Source: an uncultured bacterium
GTDB taxonomy: Bacteria > Bacillota > Clostridia > Oscillospirales > Oscillospiraceae
Reading direction: 5' to 3'
Assembly (NCBI GenBank): GCA_947073515.1
Contig: CAMTMC010000006.1
Coordinates: 1 to 64,000, forward strand
DNA: 64,000 bases
Part shown: positions 1 through 6,477 of the stretch, one piece after another
How the letters are laid out: every line of letters starts with the position of its first letter
Position numbering within the stretch: position 1 is the stretch's first letter
Translations under genes and position numbers: made by a program
Notes under the pieces: generated by a model
What the model was told of the DNA's origin: nothing
Seen by the model: the letters and a program-made list of their open reading frames with translations, nothing else
Databases searched by the model: none

Positions 1-1
1 C

Positions 2-79
2 AGGCGCAATGTCGTGAATCTGCTGATTATGATGGTCAAGGTCACTGAGGACAGCATTGAGATTGTCTGGAAGGTTTGA
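2..79 (+). CDS. Possible 3' end of a site-specific recombinase (partial)
   Basis: An open frame enters from the left edge and stops with TGA at 77-79. The last residues read roughly VKVTEDSIEIVWKV. That resembles the end of serine recombinases, which often finish with a beta-strand of the form x-IEI-W/R-x-V. Only 25 codons are visible, so the family cannot be confirmed. It stops four bases from the stop codon of the oppositely oriented relaxase remnant, as expected if a recombinase-bearing element had landed inside the relaxase gene. Confidence 0.28.
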   Translation, partial: RRNVVNLLIMMVKVTEDSIEIVWKV

Positions 80-82
80 TGT

Positions 83-493
83 TCACTGTGTTTGTAATGC
101 TTTGCCGGTTCCCTTGTCGTGGATAGCGAAGTCGGCGCACATTCCAGCATCCACAAAATTGTCTTTGACGAAAGAACGGACAAGGGCAAGCTGCTCCGCC
201 CTGGATAACTCAATCGGCAAGGCCACTTCAATCTCCCTGGCAAGTTGGGCATCGCTGGATTTCTCTATCTGCTCCACCGAGTTCCAGAGGGTGGAGCGGT
301 CTTGAAACTCCGGCGGGGCGTGAGAGGGCAGCATGATTTCTGTGTGGACAACGCCGCCCTTGCGGGTGTAGTCATGGGTCATTCCGTCCCACTCGTTCAC
401 CAGCTTTTCACCGCTCCGATAGGCGGCAGCGGCCACAGCGGACTTGCCCTGGCTCCGCTGAATGATTTGGATGGGACAATGAAAAATTGCCGT
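83..493 (-). pseudogene. MobA/MobL-family relaxase, N-terminal remnant
   Basis: The frame encodes the start of a MobA/MobL relaxase (IFHCPIQII..., AAAAYRSGEKL..., DYTRKGGVVHTEI, FAIHDKGTG), the domain that nicks oriT for mobilization. Family members continue for hundreds of residues after the DKGxG-NPHAH region. Here the match stops after GTG, six unrelated residues follow, and then TGA at 83-85. A strong AAAGGAGGTGC site lies upstream, but the codon at the family's usual start (491-493) is ACG rather than ATG. An internal Met occurs only near residue 22. Truncation plus the lost start codon indicate a dead gene. Remaining relaxase sequence may lie left of the window. Confidence 0.7.
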
Positions 494-531
494 AAAAATG
501 CACCTCCTTTCAGTGCTGGATATTGGCCCCG

Positions 532-623
532 CCGGAAAGTGACAGACGCGCAGCGGGTGTCACTTTCTGGCGGAGATGCGGGGGTTTGGGGGTGTCAACC
601 CCCATTGCGCTCGGAGAGCGCAA
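532..623. other. Candidate oriT: clustered inverted repeats upstream of the relaxase
   Basis: Three inverted repeats lie just upstream of the relaxase remnant. The first has 13-bp arms at 532-544 and 558-570 (CCGGAAAGTGACA type, one mismatch). The second is GGGGG/CCCCC around 590-603. The third is a perfect 8-bp stem at 605-612/616-623 (TTGCGCTC-GGA-GAGCGCAA). MobA/MobL systems usually have oriT immediately upstream of the relaxase gene with such hairpins near nic. The exact nic site cannot be assigned by eye. Confidence 0.45.
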
Positions 624-685
624 CAGCCCCCGGCAGGGCGCACGACACCGGCCACGGTGTATAAGTGCGCCATTCGGACTGGGGA

Positions 686-946
686 TTACTCCGCAACCTC
701 GTTTTTGGGTGCTTTTTCCGCCAGCTCCGCCGCCCCTGGCAGGCGGGAGAGGGCAATCAGGAATGCCTTGACTTCCTCGCCCTCCATGCCGACAACGGCA
801 GGGAAAACAGCCTCCAAAATGGCCCCTCGGCCAATCAGCCGGTGCGTCCTGGCCCGGTGTTCCTCGCTTCGCTTTCGGTTCAGCAAAATCTTCTGACGGT
901 TCTGATATTGGGCGATTTTCTTCTCAACCTCCTGGGGCTTGTCCAT
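686..946 (-). CDS. DUF3847 family protein
   Basis: A small, highly charged protein of about 86 residues that starts MDKPQEVEKKI, with a basic N-terminal helix and an acidic GMEGEEVKAFL segment. It matches the DUF3847 pattern recalled from conjugative and mobilizable elements, and its function is unknown. ATG at 944-946 is preferred because GGAGG lies 10 nt upstream. A TTG three codons earlier overlaps the stop of the upstream sigma-like gene, so the two genes are translationally adjacent. It sits between that gene and the oriT-like region, a common backbone position. Confidence 0.65.
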   Translation of the reverse strand: MDKPQEVEKKIAQYQNRQKILLNRKRSEEHRARTHRLIGRGAILEAVFPAVVGMEGEEVKAFLIALSRLPGAAELAEKAPKNEVAE

Positions 947-951
947 GGCTA

Positions 952-1413
952 TCAATCCTCCTTTTCCAGCCAGCCATTTTTGGCGAAAATCTTCAGCAAT
1001 TTTTTTAGTGCGCCGGTCACGCTATCGCTGGCACAACTTCCGCTAATGCCCTCATCCGCCGCAATCTCCCGGAATTTCTTTTTCAAAACATACCGGGCAT
1101 GGAGCCGCCGCGCCTGGGTGGGGGATAGCTGTGAGATGGCCTCCGCCAGACGTTCCAGCAACAGTTCTTCAGCGGCCTCGTCAATCTCCCGAATAATCAA
1201 ATCCTCCGGGGACTGCACAAGGAACATGGCATGGTTTTCAATGCCGGGGCTGCAATCCATGGAGTAAACGTGATAGTAACTTTTCCTGCCCTCCTGCCGG
1301 TTCTCATAAAGCCGACATTCCTCCATGACGGCGGCTACCTCATCCGGCACTTCAATAAACGTGTCCTTTGTGTAGAGCGGGTAATAGTGCTTTCGCAAAT
1401 TGACAATCGCCAT
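952..1413 (-). CDS. Sigma-70-like helix-turn-helix protein (element regulator)
   Basis: A protein of about 153 residues starting MAIVNLRKHYYPLY. The N-terminal half is specific to mobile-element regulators (xPLYTKDTFIEVPDEV). The C-terminal half looks like sigma-70 region 4: LSPTQARRLHARYVLKKKFREIAADEGIS followed by a recognition helix. Such proteins are annotated as sigma factors, but lacking region 2 they probably act as DNA-binding regulators of element genes. Start chosen at 1413, where GAGGGCGGT precedes the ATG; the open frame extends upstream without family resemblance. It is intact, unlike its neighbour at 1421-1897. Confidence 0.7.
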   Translation of the reverse strand: MAIVNLRKHYYPLYTKDTFIEVPDEVAAVMEECRLYENRQEGRKSYYHVYSMDCSPGIENHAMFLVQSPEDLIIREIDEAAEELLLERLAEAISQLSPTQARRLHARYVLKKKFREIAADEGISGSCASDSVTGALKKLLKIFAKNGWLEKED

Positions 1414-1420
1414 ACCGCCC

Positions 1421-1897
1421 TCACTTTCCCTGGGGATGGTCTGCGTAGTAGCGGCGCAGATTGCACAGGCCACAAACGGACGCATATGGGGTCCCCGCGG
1501 TCACCCGGCGAAGCGGTGACCGCGGGGAGAGGAGGGACAACGGAATGAGTGAGCTTTCGACGCAGGCGGAAGCGAAAGATATGGAGTTTGTCCCGACGAG
1601 GGTGGGGGTGGCGTAGACCAAAGCCTCCCGCAAAGTAGCCATCAGCCGGTCACGCTCGGCCCGTTCCTCCGCCAGCATGACAAGCTGCTCCGGGGACAGG
1701 CTGTGTTCCAAGGCGTAGTTCTCCGTCCACTCGAAAGCGTCCAGGGAGTAATAGGCCCGGTGATACCGCTTGCGGCGCTCATAGTTCCGCATTTCCCTGA
1801 CGGACTGGCACAGCACGTCAAAGACTTCCTCACTGACCTCCACCAGCTTGTCCTGCTGATAATGGGGATAGTAGAGCCGCAGATTGATGATTTTCAT
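1421..1897 (-). pseudogene. Sigma-70-like HTH protein, C-terminal domain lost
   Basis: The first ~106 residues (MKIINLRLYYPHYQQDK..., LREALVYATPT) match the same regulator family as the genes on either side. Where the region 4 helix-turn-helix should continue (ATPTQARR... in its sister gene), the sequence changes to an unrelated Ser/Leu/Pro-rich tail of about 50 residues. That tail reads through a palindromic stretch at 1493-1527. The start is well supported by AGGAGG six bases before ATG at 1897. The gene appears truncated by an insertion or deletion and is probably non-functional as a regulator. Confidence 0.6.
1493..1527. repeat. Perfect 13-bp inverted repeat inside the disrupted sigma-like gene
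   Basis: The arms CCCCGCGGTCACC (1493-1505) and GGTGACCGCGGGG (1515-1527) flank a 9-base loop. The hairpin lies in foreign sequence (about 1490-1612) replacing the HTH of the 1421-1897 gene. No T-run follows in either direction, so a simple terminator is unlikely. It may be the end of a small palindromic insertion element. Confidence 0.5.
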
Positions 1898-1915
1898 ATA
1901 GCCTCCTAAATGGCA

Positions 1916-1949
1916 GGAGGGACAAGCAGCCGAAACTGCTTGTCCCTCC
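1916..1949. repeat. 14-bp inverted repeat upstream of the truncated sigma-like gene
   Basis: Arms GGAGGGACAAGCAG (1916-1929) and CTGCTTGTCCCTCC (1936-1949) with a 6-base loop. It lies about 20 bases upstream of the start of the 1421-1897 gene and downstream of the 2009-2404 gene. It could be a transcriptional stop between the two genes or a regulatory hairpin; no clear T-run is present. Confidence 0.45.
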
Positions 1950-2008
1950 CGGTGATGGAGCGAACGCCCCTCACATTATAGCCCACTTAGGGGGTCGGTC
2001 GTATGGGC

Positions 2009-2404
2009 CTATTTCCAAAATTTTTGAAAAGTTTTTCTGACAGCGTTGATGGAAGTCTGTACCGAACCTTTGGTACAACCGCACATCTCGGCAATCTCCG
2101 CATAGCTGAAATCATACAGGGCATAGAGCAAGAACCGCTTCCGCTGGGTGGGAGTGCAGAGAGCCAGCACCGACAGGATTTCATCCAGCGTTTCCCTCTG
2201 GCAGATCAGTTCCTCCGGGGTGGCGCAGTAGGGCAAGCGGCCCTCCGTAGCGATTATGTACTCGTCAAATTCGCGGCCATCCCAATGCCGCCGCTGTTCA
2301 TGGGCAAGGTTCTCCGCCTTGTGGTCGGCCTGGGTGAGATATTCGTAGACCTCTACCGAAACGGACACGGCCTGCCCATAGTAGTTGATGGTAATTTCCA
2401 TCAT
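2009..2404 (-). CDS. Sigma-70-like helix-turn-helix protein (element regulator)
   Basis: 131 residues beginning MMEITINYYGQAVSVSVEVYEYL. Residues ~75-131 carry a region-4-type HTH (LALCTPTQRKRFLLYALYDFSYAEIAEMCGCTKGSVQ...). This is the third member of the sigma-like family in a row. GGAGG precedes two adjacent ATG codons (2404 and 2401), so the exact start is uncertain by one residue. It probably acts as a DNA-binding regulator of the element or its cargo rather than a complete sigma factor, because no region 2 is present. Confidence 0.7.
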   Translation of the reverse strand: MMEITINYYGQAVSVSVEVYEYLTQADHKAENLAHEQRRHWDGREFDEYIIATEGRLPYCATPEELICQRETLDEILSVLALCTPTQRKRFLLYALYDFSYAEIAEMCGCTKGSVQTSINAVRKTFQKFWK

Positions 2405-2479
2405 CCTTTCCTCCGTTCAGATTTTTGGGGTCTGAACGAAGGGGGCGGGGAGCGGCAACGGGGCCGGTGTTGCTGGCCT

Positions 2480-2522
2480 GGGTATAGAAAAGCGCCCGGA
2501 CAGTGCAAGACTGTTCGGGCGC
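2480..2522 (-). terminator. Hairpin with T-run, minus strand
   Basis: Stem arms at 2492-2504 and 2510-2522 (GCGCCCGGACAGT type, one wobble pair) with a 5-base loop. On the minus strand the hairpin is followed by TTTTCT, as in an intrinsic terminator. It insulates the sigma-like gene ending upstream reading from the ABC operon. Confidence 0.6.
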
Positions 2523-2675
2523 CGGGGACGACATTATGAGTCGTCAGAAAATGACTATTTTCGCAATCTTGGGTGGAGTGCGCCGCTGCGGGGGTCAGGC
2601 TTTTTTTGACAAGCTCCTATCTATCTGTAATTGCATAGCGGCATTCTCCTATATGTCGAGAAAGCAAATGTAAAG

Positions 2676-2699
2676 GCGGCGGCTTTAATAAACCGCCGC
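2676..2699 (-). terminator. Hairpin downstream of the YxeA gene, minus strand
   Basis: Arms GCGGCGG (2676-2682) and CCGCCGC (2693-2699) around a 10-base A/T-rich loop, 45 bases past the yxeA-like stop codon. CTTTACATTTG follows on the minus strand. A plausible first terminator for the transporter operon. Confidence 0.5.
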
Positions 2700-2744
2700 A
2701 GAAAATAAGCCCTAAATGGATAGAACTTCTGTTATTCGCTGAAA

Positions 2745-3134
2745 TTACCCTACATCATCCGATGGAGCAGAATAGTGATTCTGCACTGCTGCCGGAAGCT
2801 CGTCATACTGTACCTCGCTCCAATCCAGGACACCCCGGACTGGCATGACGGTCAGACGAATAAAGGCCCCTTCCCGCAGTTCTCTGGAAGTTCCAAAGGT
2901 GATCTCTTTCTCGCTCCCATTTTCGTCATAGGACAGCAGCGTGTAGGAATAGGGCAGGTTGCCTTTGAAGTTAATGACGCCTCCGTTAGAATCCACCTGT
3001 TCCACCTTGGTGTTGTCGATCTGGGCGTAATACTCGGCGCTGCCGGAGCCGGAGAGAAACCATGCGCAAAAGCCGACCAGACCAATGAGAAAGACAGCAA
3101 CGACGCCTATTATGATTTTCAATTTTTTCTTCAT
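2745..3134 (-). CDS. YxeA family (DUF1093) exported protein
   Basis: About 129 residues. One N-terminal membrane segment (IIIGVVAVFLIGLVGFCAWFL, in pieces) is followed by a compact extracellular domain (YYAQIDNTKVEQ..., LPYSYTLLSYDENGSEKEITFGTSRELREGAFIRL) typical of YxeA proteins. These often accompany lantibiotic-protection ABC transporters; their biochemical role is unsettled. It is the last gene of the operon, right after the permease. ATG at 3134 follows AAGGGG at 11 nt; a GTG four codons upstream is the alternative start. Confidence 0.75.
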   Translation of the reverse strand: MKKKLKIIIGVVAVFLIGLVGFCAWFLSGSGSAEYYAQIDNTKVEQVDSNGGVINFKGNLPYSYTLLSYDENGSEKEITFGTSRELREGAFIRLTVMPVRGVLDWSEVQYDELPAAVQNHYSAPSDDVG

Positions 3135-3149
3135 ATTGTTTGACACCCC

Positions 3150-3929
3150 TTACCAACCTTTTTTAGTGATGACCCGTTTGGGCTTTTTTGCTGTCTTTGG
3201 AGCCGCACCTTTTTTCGCTGTCGCCACAAAAGCGGCGGCAATCAGCAGAGCGGCCAGCAAACTGAGCATACAAAGCAACGGATTCCAATGGACGGCCGCA
3301 TCATAGCTACGGTATCCGATCAGCCCCATGCTTGCGGTCACGGGATACAAATTCGCCAAGGTCATGCTCCCTGCCGCAAACATCCCGCCGTAGCCGTAGA
3401 CAAAGGCTACCACTGCTCCAATTAAGTGCCCGTTTGGGATACGGGCGGCGATGGCGATGATTGGCAGAACCGCGATATAGAGGAACAGGCAGTTGGCCGT
3501 AATCTGCAACCCAGCCTGCATAACTGCTGGAAAATCGCCACCTGGGAAGCCCAAAAGGAAGGATGCTGTCACTGTGAACACGGTGCTGACGATCCCCAGG
3601 AACAGGGAGAGCAGCCCGCAGACAGCCAGCTTGCCAGCCAGCAGAGCGGGAAAGGACAGGGGGACCGTCAGGATGTTTTTCAGTGTGTCGTCCGTTCTTT
3701 CCCGGCTGATGATATATCCGGTAATCAACGCGATACACATGGGGAAAATTGTTGTGATGTTGTTCTTCAGGACCTGCTCCACGAAAAAGGAGAAGGTCCA
3801 TACACTTCCATCCTGGGCGGTGGTGGAGAAAACGGTCAGCAGGACGGATAGCAGCATCAGGAAAACCCCTGCCCAGACCATGTGATACCGTTTCAGTTTC
3901 CAAACTTCAGTTTTCAGCAGTACCAGCAT
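3150..3929 (-). CDS. ABC-2 type permease, lantibiotic-protection family (MutG/EpiG-like)
   Basis: About 259 residues with six predicted membrane segments: one near residues 18-38, the rest between ~50 and 245. The pattern VWKLKRYHMVWAG...ITGYIISRERTDDTLKNILTVPLS is characteristic of lantibiotic immunity permeases. It should form the membrane channel with the permease at 3931-4728, driven by the ATPase at 4712-5635, removing antimicrobial peptides from the membrane. ATG at 3929 is preferred because GGAGAGGGGGAGATTGAG precedes it; it begins one base after the preceding gene's stop. The basic C-terminal tail is unusual but plausible. Confidence 0.8.
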   Translation of the reverse strand: MLVLLKTEVWKLKRYHMVWAGVFLMLLSVLLTVFSTTAQDGSVWTFSFFVEQVLKNNITTIFPMCIALITGYIISRERTDDTLKNILTVPLSFPALLAGKLAVCGLLSLFLGIVSTVFTVTASFLLGFPGGDFPAVMQAGLQITANCLFLYIAVLPIIAIAARIPNGHLIGAVVAFVYGYGGMFAAGSMTLANLYPVTASMGLIGYRSYDAAVHWNPLLCMLSLLAALLIAAAFVATAKKGAAPKTAKKPKRVITKKGW

Positions 3930-3930
3930 C

Positions 3931-4728
3931 TCAATCTCCCCCTCTCCTTTTATACAGCCGGTCAATCAGCAGAATGGACAGGACAGTCATTGCACTCAAA
4001 ATCAAGACGGTCTGCATTGTTGAGGGAATCAGGTATTGCAGTTCCCCCAGGCTGCCCTTGACGCCATGCCGAACCATATCCCCCGCGCACCAGAGGTTTG
4101 TGAGGGGAATCGGCATCAGCCAGCACAGAAACTTCGGCAGGGCGCCGAAGCTGCTTTCGGCGGTCAGGCTCAATACACTGTAAAAGATGCACAGCAGGAC
4201 GGAAAAGATATAGGTCTTGCTGAAAAAGACCACCAGCACTACCAACGGCAGGGTGCCCGCCGTGACGAAAACTCCCATCTCTACCGCCACCCACAGCTTG
4301 TAGCCCAGCCCGCCCACCTCGGCAATCAGGCCCCCGCAGACAATGGTGACGGCGGCTGTGGACAGACAGAAGATCAGTCCGAACAGAAACAGAACGATAA
4401 TTTTGGCAAAAATCATCTGGGTGCTGGTCACCGGAATGGTCCGCAGGTTTTTGAAGGTGTCGTTGTCCCGCTCCATAAAGAACAGCATAGCGGCGATGAC
4501 GCCGATGACGCAGGGCAGAAGCAGCTCCACCCCATAGCCCAGGACAAACTGGTAAAAGTCGTCAAAGAGCTCGGCTTTCGTGTCGTACCGCTCCATCATG
4601 CGGGGCGTCAGCATCATCAGTGCCAGCGGGGGCGGGAACAGGAACGCGGAGAGGACCACAAAAGGAATGAACTTCTTCCGTTTCAGCTTCGCCAGCTCGC
4701 AGAAAATCAGCTTAAGCAATCCCCTCAC
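3931..4728 (-). CDS. ABC-2 type permease, lantibiotic-protection family (MutE/EpiE-like)
   Basis: 265 residues and six hydrophobic segments. The sequence FFMERDNDTFKNLRTIPVTSTQMIFAKI resembles the RDNDTFKNLRxIPV signature of MutE/EpiE-type permeases. It pairs with the 3150-3929 permease. The start is GTG at 4728, overlapping the ATPase stop by 17 bases; a TTG at 4719 is an alternative. The overlap implies translational coupling with the ATPase. Confidence 0.8.
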   Translation of the reverse strand: MRGLLKLIFCELAKLKRKKFIPFVVLSAFLFPPPLALMMLTPRMMERYDTKAELFDDFYQFVLGYGVELLLPCVIGVIAAMLFFMERDNDTFKNLRTIPVTSTQMIFAKIIVLFLFGLIFCLSTAAVTIVCGGLIAEVGGLGYKLWVAVEMGVFVTAGTLPLVVLVVFFSKTYIFSVLLCIFYSVLSLTAESSFGALPKFLCWLMPIPLTNLWCAGDMVRHGVKGSLGELQYLIPSTMQTVLILSAMTVLSILLIDRLYKRRGGD

Positions 4729-5635
4729 CCCCGGTCACCCGCTTGAAGTAATCCTCCAGGCTTTCCTCCACAGTTGCGGCCTCCGACACCTCCAGACCAT
4801 ACTGCACAAAGGCGGATACGATCTTTGCCACGGGAACCTTGGCAGAATCCAGCCGCAGATGATGGCCGTCCTGTACGGCAAACTGATTTTCGTGGAAAGC
4901 ACTGTTCAAGACCTCCGCTGCCCGCCCCGTGTCGGAGACTGTGAAGCGGATATACCGGTCGCTCTTGGCTTCCAGGTCCGCAAGGCTCTCCTCCTCCAGC
5001 AGCACACCGTGGTCGATGATGCCAATGTCGTCCGCCAGCAGAGCCACCTCGGAGAGAATGTGGCTGGAGATTAGAATTGTCTTGCCCCGCTCGTCGCACA
5101 GCGCCCGGATGAAGGAGCGCACCTCCGCGATGCCGATGGGGTCCAGGCCGTTGATAGGCTCGTCCAGAATCAGCAGTTCCGGGTCGTGCATCACCGCCAG
5201 GGCAATGGCCAGCCGTTGCTTCATGCCCAGGGAGTATTGAGAAAAGAGCTTTTTATCCCGATAGGGCAGGCCCACCAGCTCCAGGGCGCTTTTGATGGCG
5301 TTCTGGTTTTTCAATCCCCGCAGGGCAGCGAAAATACGCAGGTTCTCCGTTCCCGTCAGGTTGGGATAAAAGCCGGGGGATTCAATCAGGCTGCCGATGC
5401 GGGGCAGCAGCTTCTTCTCATTGCCCAGCAGGGACTTCCCCCAGATCGTCACCTTCCCTGACGTGGGCTGGGTCAGGCCCAGCAGCATCTTCATGGTGGT
5501 GGTTTTTCCGGCTCCGTTTCGGCCCAGCAGACCATAAATGCGGCCCCTCTGAACGTGGATGTTCAGCTCCGCCACGCTCTTTTGCGTCCCGTACTGTTTG
5601 GTCAGTTGTTTCGTTTCAATTACGATTTCGCTCAT
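4712..5635 (-). CDS. ABC transporter ATP-binding protein, lantibiotic/bacitracin-resistance type
   Basis: 307 residues. Walker A is GRNGAGKTT (near residue 40), the signature is YSLGMKQRLAIA, Walker B is LLILDEPINGLDP and the switch His lies in ISSHILSE. A C-terminal domain of ~90 residues is typical of BcrA/LanF-type subunits. The family powers export or removal of lantibiotics or bacitracin-like compounds. ATG at 5635 follows AAAGGAGG at 8 nt. The open frame continues upstream, but that stretch lies in the promoter region. First gene of a four-gene operon divergent from the response regulator. Confidence 0.88.
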   Translation of the reverse strand: MSEIVIETKQLTKQYGTQKSVAELNIHVQRGRIYGLLGRNGAGKTTTMKMLLGLTQPTSGKVTIWGKSLLGNEKKLLPRIGSLIESPGFYPNLTGTENLRIFAALRGLKNQNAIKSALELVGLPYRDKKLFSQYSLGMKQRLAIALAVMHDPELLILDEPINGLDPIGIAEVRSFIRALCDERGKTILISSHILSEVALLADDIGIIDHGVLLEEESLADLEAKSDRYIRFTVSDTGRAAEVLNSAFHENQFAVQDGHHLRLDSAKVPVAKIVSAFVQYGLEVSEAATVEESLEDYFKRVTGGEGIA

Positions 5636-5660
5636 AGCGTTTACCTCCTTTGCGGGGTCA

Positions 5661-5758
5661 GTATACAACACCATCCTTGAGCGATCCTTGAGGCAACCTT
5701 GAGATAACCTTGAGATTGCGCCGGCGGCATATACAATTTTTAGTTTCTGCGCTATAAT
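5661..5758. promoter_or_regulatory. Divergent promoter with four 11-bp-spaced CCTTGAG repeats
   Basis: CCTTGAG occurs at 5675-5681, 5686-5692, 5697-5703 and 5708-5714, a strict 11-bp period. OmpR/PhoB-family regulators bind tandem direct repeats with this spacing, and one is encoded 70 bases away. TATAAT at 5753-5758 is a good -10 for the regulator gene. On the minus strand TATACT (5661-5666 region) is a possible -10 for the transporter, with no good -35, as expected for an activated promoter. Binding by this regulator is inferred. Confidence 0.65.
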
Positions 5759-5781
5759 GAGTGCGGACAGGAGGGGCTTAT

Positions 5782-6477
5782 ATGCTGGACAGAGAAATCC
5801 TCGTTGTAGACGATGAAAAAGATTTGCGGACAATGATCCGCTCCATTTTTGAGAGCGCCGGATATACACAGATTACAACAGCGGCCTCCGGGCAAGAGGC
5901 GCTGGCGGTGATGGCGAAAAAAATACCCGGCATCATCATTCTGGATGTGATGATGCCGGATATGGACGGGTTTGAACTGCTCCAGGAAATTCGGGCCGTC
6001 AGCAAAGTTCCCGTTCTTATGCTCACCGCGAAGGGGGAAGCCGAGGACCGCTTTGCCGGGTTCGAGCTGGGGGCGGACGATTATCTGGTCAAGCCTTTTC
6101 TCCCGAAGGAATTGCTGCTGCGGGTTCAGGCAATTTTGAAACGGGCCTATCCTGAAAAAGAGCGGGTTGTTACGCTGAACGCTGCCTCGGTGGATTTAGA
6201 CCGGGCAGAGGTTATCCGAGATGGACTGCGGACTCCCTTGACCGCCAAGGAGTATAGCGTTTTTGAAAAGCTGGCGGAAAATGCGGGCCGAATCGTCACC
6301 ATCGGCGTTCTCTGTCAAACGCTGTGCGGAGAAATCTGGCAGGGCTATGAGACAACGCTGATGACCCACATCCGGCACCTGCGGGAGAAGATCGAGGAAA
6401 ATCCGTCAAAGCCCGTGTCGCTCCTGACGGTGAAGGGCCTGGGATATAAGCTGGTGGTAAAGGAGCCGGAGAAATGA
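5782..6477 (+). CDS. Response regulator, OmpR/PhoB type
   Basis: 231 residues. The receiver domain has the acidic pocket VVDDE (D10, D11), phosphoacceptor D55 in ILDVMMPD and K104 in VKPF. The C-terminal winged helix (~130-228) includes LTAKEYSVFEKL and TVKGLGYKL. It likely controls the divergent ABC operon from the CCTTGAG repeats. ATG at 5782 follows AGGAGGGGCTTAT; seven upstream codons in frame are probably untranslated. Its last four bases overlap the kinase start (ATGA), so the two are coupled. Confidence 0.88.
   Translation: MLDREILVVDDEKDLRTMIRSIFESAGYTQITTAASGQEALAVMAKKIPGIIILDVMMPDMDGFELLQEIRAVSKVPVLMLTAKGEAEDRFAGFELGADDYLVKPFLPKELLLRVQAILKRAYPEKERVVTLNAASVDLDRAEVIRDGLRTPLTAKEYSVFEKLAENAGRIVTIGVLCQTLCGEIWQGYETTLMTHIRHLREKIEENPSKPVSLLTVKGLGYKLVVKEPEK

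Larger units (their letters stand above)
2405..2744. other. Intergenic stretch between element backbone and transporter cargo
   Basis: 340 bases with no convincing gene on either strand. It contains two hairpins, listed separately, that read as minus-strand terminators for the transporter operon. A TTGACA hexamer at about 2607 on the plus strand has no gene downstream in that direction. I see nothing else in it. Confidence 0.6.

Noticed and set aside
2600-2640. Plus-strand promoter at TTGACA near 2607
   Set aside because: The -10 is poor and no plus-strand gene follows; chance hexamers are common.
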